Below are positions 19,741 to 22,186 of a stretch of 22,186 nucleotides of DNA, piece after piece. Under the pieces are notes generated by a model that did no database searches, was not told the origin of the DNA, and was given only the letters and a program-made list of their open reading frames with translations. How positions within the stretch are numbered: position 1 is the stretch's first letter; each line of letters opens with the position of its first letter. The translations under genes were made by a program, and so were the position numbers. The DNA is from a virus. Location of the stretch: positions 1 to 22,186 of the IMG/VR virus record IMGVR_UViG_3300034110_000280. One strand, written 5' to 3'.

Positions 19741-20640
19741 ATGCAATTAATCACAATGTTAAATGATTTTGAAGCTGTAACATCTGGTGATGTTATGATC
19801 ATCCAATTACCATCAAGTCGTAAATGGGATATTGATGGTAAACGTATTGAAACATCTTACGTGAAAGGAACACAAGTATCAGTAGCCAAGGATGCTGTTA
19901 TTAGCACAGTAACATCACCACAACGGGTGCTAAAATATTACGTAAATGGTTGGTCATCAGAAATCTCTATTGAACGTATGAATGCGTATCGTGCCGATTT
20001 TGATTATGGTGATAACTACCCAGATTTAGAAACAGAGTTTGAACACCGTAAACTTCTAGCTGAGTTAGACAAGTTTACCCCTGTCTATGAAGAAACTCCT
20101 GAAGTTTTAATCCCAATCGAATACAAAGTGATTGGTGAGTTCACAGATACAGGTAGTGACTATATTGAGACAGCATTGACATACGGTAAAGGTAGATTCT
20201 ATAATAATGAGATGTCTTTCTTTAAACTTAATGTCACTGGATTATTAGGTAACGAATTACAGAAGTTTGCTAAAGAGAAAGGGTTGACATTCTCTAATTC
20301 TACACACTCAGGGTATCGTTATGCACAAATCAACGGAGTGTATGTATCAGAGAAAGCTTGGGAAACTCGTTTACAAGAAGGTAGTACACAATATCACCCA
20401 ACATTGTCATCAGCAATCGGTGCTGAACAAACATTAGTTGGTGAATTACGCCAGATGTTGAATGCTAAATTCAATTATAGTAAACTAGGTGTGTTGTTGA
20501 TTAATGAAATCTATGGTGATTTGCGCCGCATCAAAGGGTATGTTCAAGAACTAGAAGTAAAGGTTAAATCTGATAACACTAAACGTTTAGCTATTAGGGC
20601 TATTGATGAATTGCAGATTAAATTAGGAGAGAATAAATGA
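19741..20640 (+). CDS. Largest unrecognised protein of the right arm (299 residues)
   Basis: A three-part look: a beta-rich N-terminal part (VMIIQLPSSRKWDIDGKRIETSYVKGTQVSV, 18-48), an acidic helical middle, and a C-terminal helical part (about 215-299) with LVGELRQMLNAKFNYSKLG and YVQELEVKVKSDNTKRLAIRAIDELQIKL, possibly a coiled coil. No cysteine, no membrane segment and no catalytic motif known to me. It may be a structural or nucleic-acid-binding protein. Four-base overlap with the lipoprotein gene. Confidence 0.75.
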   Translation: MQLITMLNDFEAVTSGDVMIIQLPSSRKWDIDGKRIETSYVKGTQVSVAKDAVISTVTSPQRVLKYYVNGWSSEISIERMNAYRADFDYGDNYPDLETEFEHRKLLAELDKFTPVYEETPEVLIPIEYKVIGEFTDTGSDYIETALTYGKGRFYNNEMSFFKLNVTGLLGNELQKFAKEKGLTFSNSTHSGYRYAQINGVYVSEKAWETRLQEGSTQYHPTLSSAIGAEQTLVGELRQMLNAKFNYSKLGVLLINEIYGDLRRIKGYVQELEVKVKSDNTKRLAIRAIDELQIKLGENK

Positions 20641-20858
20641 AACAGTTACTAATTGTAGCACTAGCAACTGCATTGACAGGTTGTTTCTATCAAGTTGCAA
20701 ACACTACAGACTTACGGAAAACTGTGTATTTTTGTAAAGGAGTGGAAAATATTGATGAACTACAAATTAATGCCGATGGTATTGAAGATGTTACTTGTAT
20801 AGATGGTAGTAGAGAGCGGCTTGATGCTGTTAACCTACCCATAGGAGAGAATAAATGA
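20637..20858 (+). CDS. Small lipoprotein (73 residues)
   Basis: A typical signal peptide (MKQLLIVALATALTGC) with lipobox LTGC; Cys16 would be the lipid-bearing first residue of the mature protein. The mature part is about 58 residues, acidic, with two Cys that might form a disulphide. It should be anchored to a membrane on the outer side of the inner membrane or sorted to the outer membrane. Superinfection exclusion or periplasmic protection would fit. It overlaps both neighbours by four bases. Confidence 0.78.
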   Translation: MKQLLIVALATALTGCFYQVANTTDLRKTVYFCKGVENIDELQINADGIEDVTCIDGSRERLDAVNLPIGENK

Positions 20859-21232
20859 TTATTTTAGGTTGGATTGGGTTCTTTTTATTGTTTATAAGCA
20901 TACTAGGAATATTATCTAAGCACCCTCATGAAACATTTCTTGAAAGCTGTGCTGGTGTGATACTTGCTATGCTGACGGCTATTGCTATAGTTGGTGGCGC
21001 TATTGGAATAGGTTATTTGGTAATATCTCTCCTTATAGCCACTTTTGGAGATGTTACTGTAGACTCTCCTCGCCCTACAGTACTACAATGTAACGGTGTA
21101 GTTGTAGCAGAGTCTATTAATGGTTTTTATTATGAAGATAAAGGTAATGCTTATAGAGATTACCGCAACAATCTCACATATACACCACGACAAGGTGAAG
21201 TGTGTAAGGAATTATTGAAGGAGATTAAATAA
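20855..21232 (+). CDS. Membrane protein with extracytoplasmic domain (125 residues)
   Basis: Hydrophobic helices at about 2-20 and 34-63 (ILAMLTAIAIVGGAIGIGYLVISLLIATF), then a 60-residue polar domain with Cys at 79 and 118 (VLQCNGVVVAES; EVCKELLKE) that could bond to each other if it lies outside the cytoplasm. No family is recognised. Part of a run of four envelope genes. Confidence 0.7.
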   Translation: MIILGWIGFFLLFISILGILSKHPHETFLESCAGVILAMLTAIAIVGGAIGIGYLVISLLIATFGDVTVDSPRPTVLQCNGVVVAESINGFYYEDKGNAYRDYRNNLTYTPRQGEVCKELLKEIK

Positions 21233-21423
21233 TGAGTATTATATGGGTTATTGCCATACTCTTGGTATCAGGTATATGGGGTTCTGTCGCTGCGATTGTT
21301 GTAGGTAATCGTAAAGGTAATCAAGATTTAGTAATTATCGGTTTTAAGTTTTGGTCATTCTTTATATTAGCATCAATATTATGGTGTCTAGGGTTAGCTT
21401 CTCAATTAATAGGGTTGGTGTAA
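21232..21423 (+). CDS. Two-helix membrane protein (63 residues)
   Basis: Helices at about 2-22 (IIWVIAILLVSGIWGSVAAIV) and 37-61, with GNRKGNQD between them, so both ends are likely on the same, outer side by the positive-inside rule. TAATG junctions with both neighbours. Confidence 0.68.
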   Translation: MSIIWVIAILLVSGIWGSVAAIVVGNRKGNQDLVIIGFKFWSFFILASILWCLGLASQLIGLV

Positions 21424-21599
21424 TGACAGAACAAGAATTTGATCAAGCAGTGGGTGAAGTATTCAAGAATACACATGGTGCAGACATCCCCTATATAAGC
21501 ACTGAGCGTTATGATGGTATGATGATTGATGGTTATATCAGATATGAAGATTTAATCAAACTTGGTGAAGTTGTTAAACAATATGTGGAGAGTAAATAA
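21423..21599 (+). CDS. Small unrecognised soluble protein (58 residues)
   Basis: I start at MTEQEFDQAVGEVF, which forms TAATG with the preceding stop; the upstream in-frame part lies in another gene. Acidic, helical, with PYISTERYDGMMIDGY as a central loop. It sits between two membrane genes. No motif is recognised. Confidence 0.65.
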   Translation: MTEQEFDQAVGEVFKNTHGADIPYISTERYDGMMIDGYIRYEDLIKLGEVVKQYVESK

Positions 21600-21850
21600 T
21601 GGAATTATTGATTGCGTATTTAGTAACTATTGTGTTAGCTATATCCCTATCATTATATGATGACTTGCAGTACATTGGAGAACTAACAGTGAGACTTATC
21701 CTCACCACAATATTTGTAGCGATTATACCACTGTTTAATTTAGCACTTATTATAGTTAGTGGTTATAGGATTGTTCAGCGTAAGTTAGTACCGAACTATA
21801 ACATTATATCGGACATATTAGACACTGTTGTTTATCGGAGGAAAGAATAA
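21599..21850 (+). CDS. Membrane protein (83 residues)
   Basis: Two hydrophobic helices, about 2-19 (ELLIAYLVTIVLAISLSL) and 30-57 (VRLILTTIFVAIIPLFNLALIIVSGY), with a basic tail (RRKE). TAATG coupling at both ends. It completes the envelope cluster that begins with the lipoprotein. Confidence 0.7.
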   Translation: MELLIAYLVTIVLAISLSLYDDLQYIGELTVRLILTTIFVAIIPLFNLALIIVSGYRIVQRKLVPNYNIISDILDTVVYRRKE

Positions 21851-22131
21851 TGGCTACATCAAGTTTTGATAATAAATTTATCATTGAAGATGGGGGATCT
21901 TTGAATCAGTTTGTTAAGGATTTGTGTTCACCAGAAAATATTGGTGAGGTTCCTGAAGAACAGTTAGAAGCTTTCCAGAAATGGTGCGTAGAGTTGGAAA
22001 TTGTTAATAGAGGTTTTCATTACTATGATGGTAATTTAGGTAGTAGTACAGGATACGATTGTTGGTATGGATACTTTGAATCTAGTTATACACCATTAGA
22101 AGCACTTAAAGAAGATGCTAATCATTATTGA
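21850..22131 (+). CDS. Unrecognised acidic protein (93 residues)
   Basis: It starts MATSSFDNKFIIEDGGSLNQ. The C-terminal half is aromatic-rich (GFHYYDGNLGSSTGYDCWYGYF). Two Cys are not in a metal motif. CGGAGGAAAGAATA provides the ribosome site. Last gene of its block. Confidence 0.7.
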   Translation: MATSSFDNKFIIEDGGSLNQFVKDLCSPENIGEVPEEQLEAFQKWCVELEIVNRGFHYYDGNLGSSTGYDCWYGYFESSYTPLEALKEDANHY

Positions 22132-22145
22132 TTTAGAATAATCAT

Positions 22146-22174
22146 TTGACATGGATGTCATTGCTTGTTATTAT
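22146..22174 (+). promoter_or_regulatory. Sigma-70-type promoter at the right edge
   Basis: TTGACA (22146-22151), 17-base spacer, TATTAT (22169-22174). It would start a transcript whose genes lie beyond the window. Confidence 0.72.
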
Positions 22175-22186
22175 GCACATGGTAAA

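Noticed and set aside
20637-20858. Lysis spanin (Rz1-like lipoprotein)
   Set aside because: No Rz partner overlaps it, and no endolysin or holin gene is next to it; the lipoprotein is acidic rather than Pro-rich.

Overview
This window reads as part of a tailed double-stranded DNA phage genome (Caudoviricetes). It holds the start of the virion module: terminase, portal, an XkdF-like head protease, a scaffold-like protein and the first codons of a probable capsid gene. Beside it lies a dense arm of very small, mostly unrecognised genes with phage enzymes among them (PhoH-like ATPase, ClpP-like peptidase, Dam-type methylase, calcineurin-like phosphoesterase, SLOG-fold protein). The DNA is AT-rich. 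Ribosome sites are strong AGGAG-type, and the promoters look like bacterial sigma-70 sites with an exact TTGACA -35 box, so early transcription probably uses the host polymerase. The host cannot be named from this sequence; the style suits a Gram-negative bacterium, but that is inference.

Layout. Positions 1-5758 (minus strand) are the packaging and head genes, ordered from right to left: small-terminase-like protein, an unknown protein, a 33-residue ORF, large terminase, portal, XkdF-like protease, scaffold-like coiled coil, then a gene cut by the window edge. A consensus promoter at 5800-5828 can drive this set. Positions 5849-8312 (minus) hold four small genes, two of them with paired-cysteine zinc-binding motifs, and a winged-helix protein. 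Between them is about 580 bases of structured non-coding DNA with one good tRNA (CAU), one aberrant type II tRNA-like element and several hairpins, headed by its own promoter. Positions 7718-7873 hold three ACAGGT repeats at exact 23-base steps beside a long pyrimidine-rich AT tract, next to the winged-helix gene. This is a candidate replication origin.

Transcription diverges at about 8313-8449. From there to the right edge everything is on the plus strand: about 35 short genes, packed with ATGA or TAATG stop-start overlaps, in blocks set by promoters at 8390, 11815, 14384, 15890, 19434 and 22146 and by hairpin terminators at 14414, 15834 and 19437. Several hold one or more predicted membrane segments, and 20637-21850 forms an envelope cluster beginning with a lipoprotein.

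How the parts may work together: the right arm looks like early host-takeover, nucleotide and DNA metabolism and possibly counter-defence functions. The middle region looks like replication control and translation support. The left arm is late assembly. Two promoter-terminator overlaps (14384-14443 and 19434-19467) would stop incoming transcripts while letting new ones start past the hairpin. I see no integrase, transposase, CRISPR array or lysis cassette in this window.
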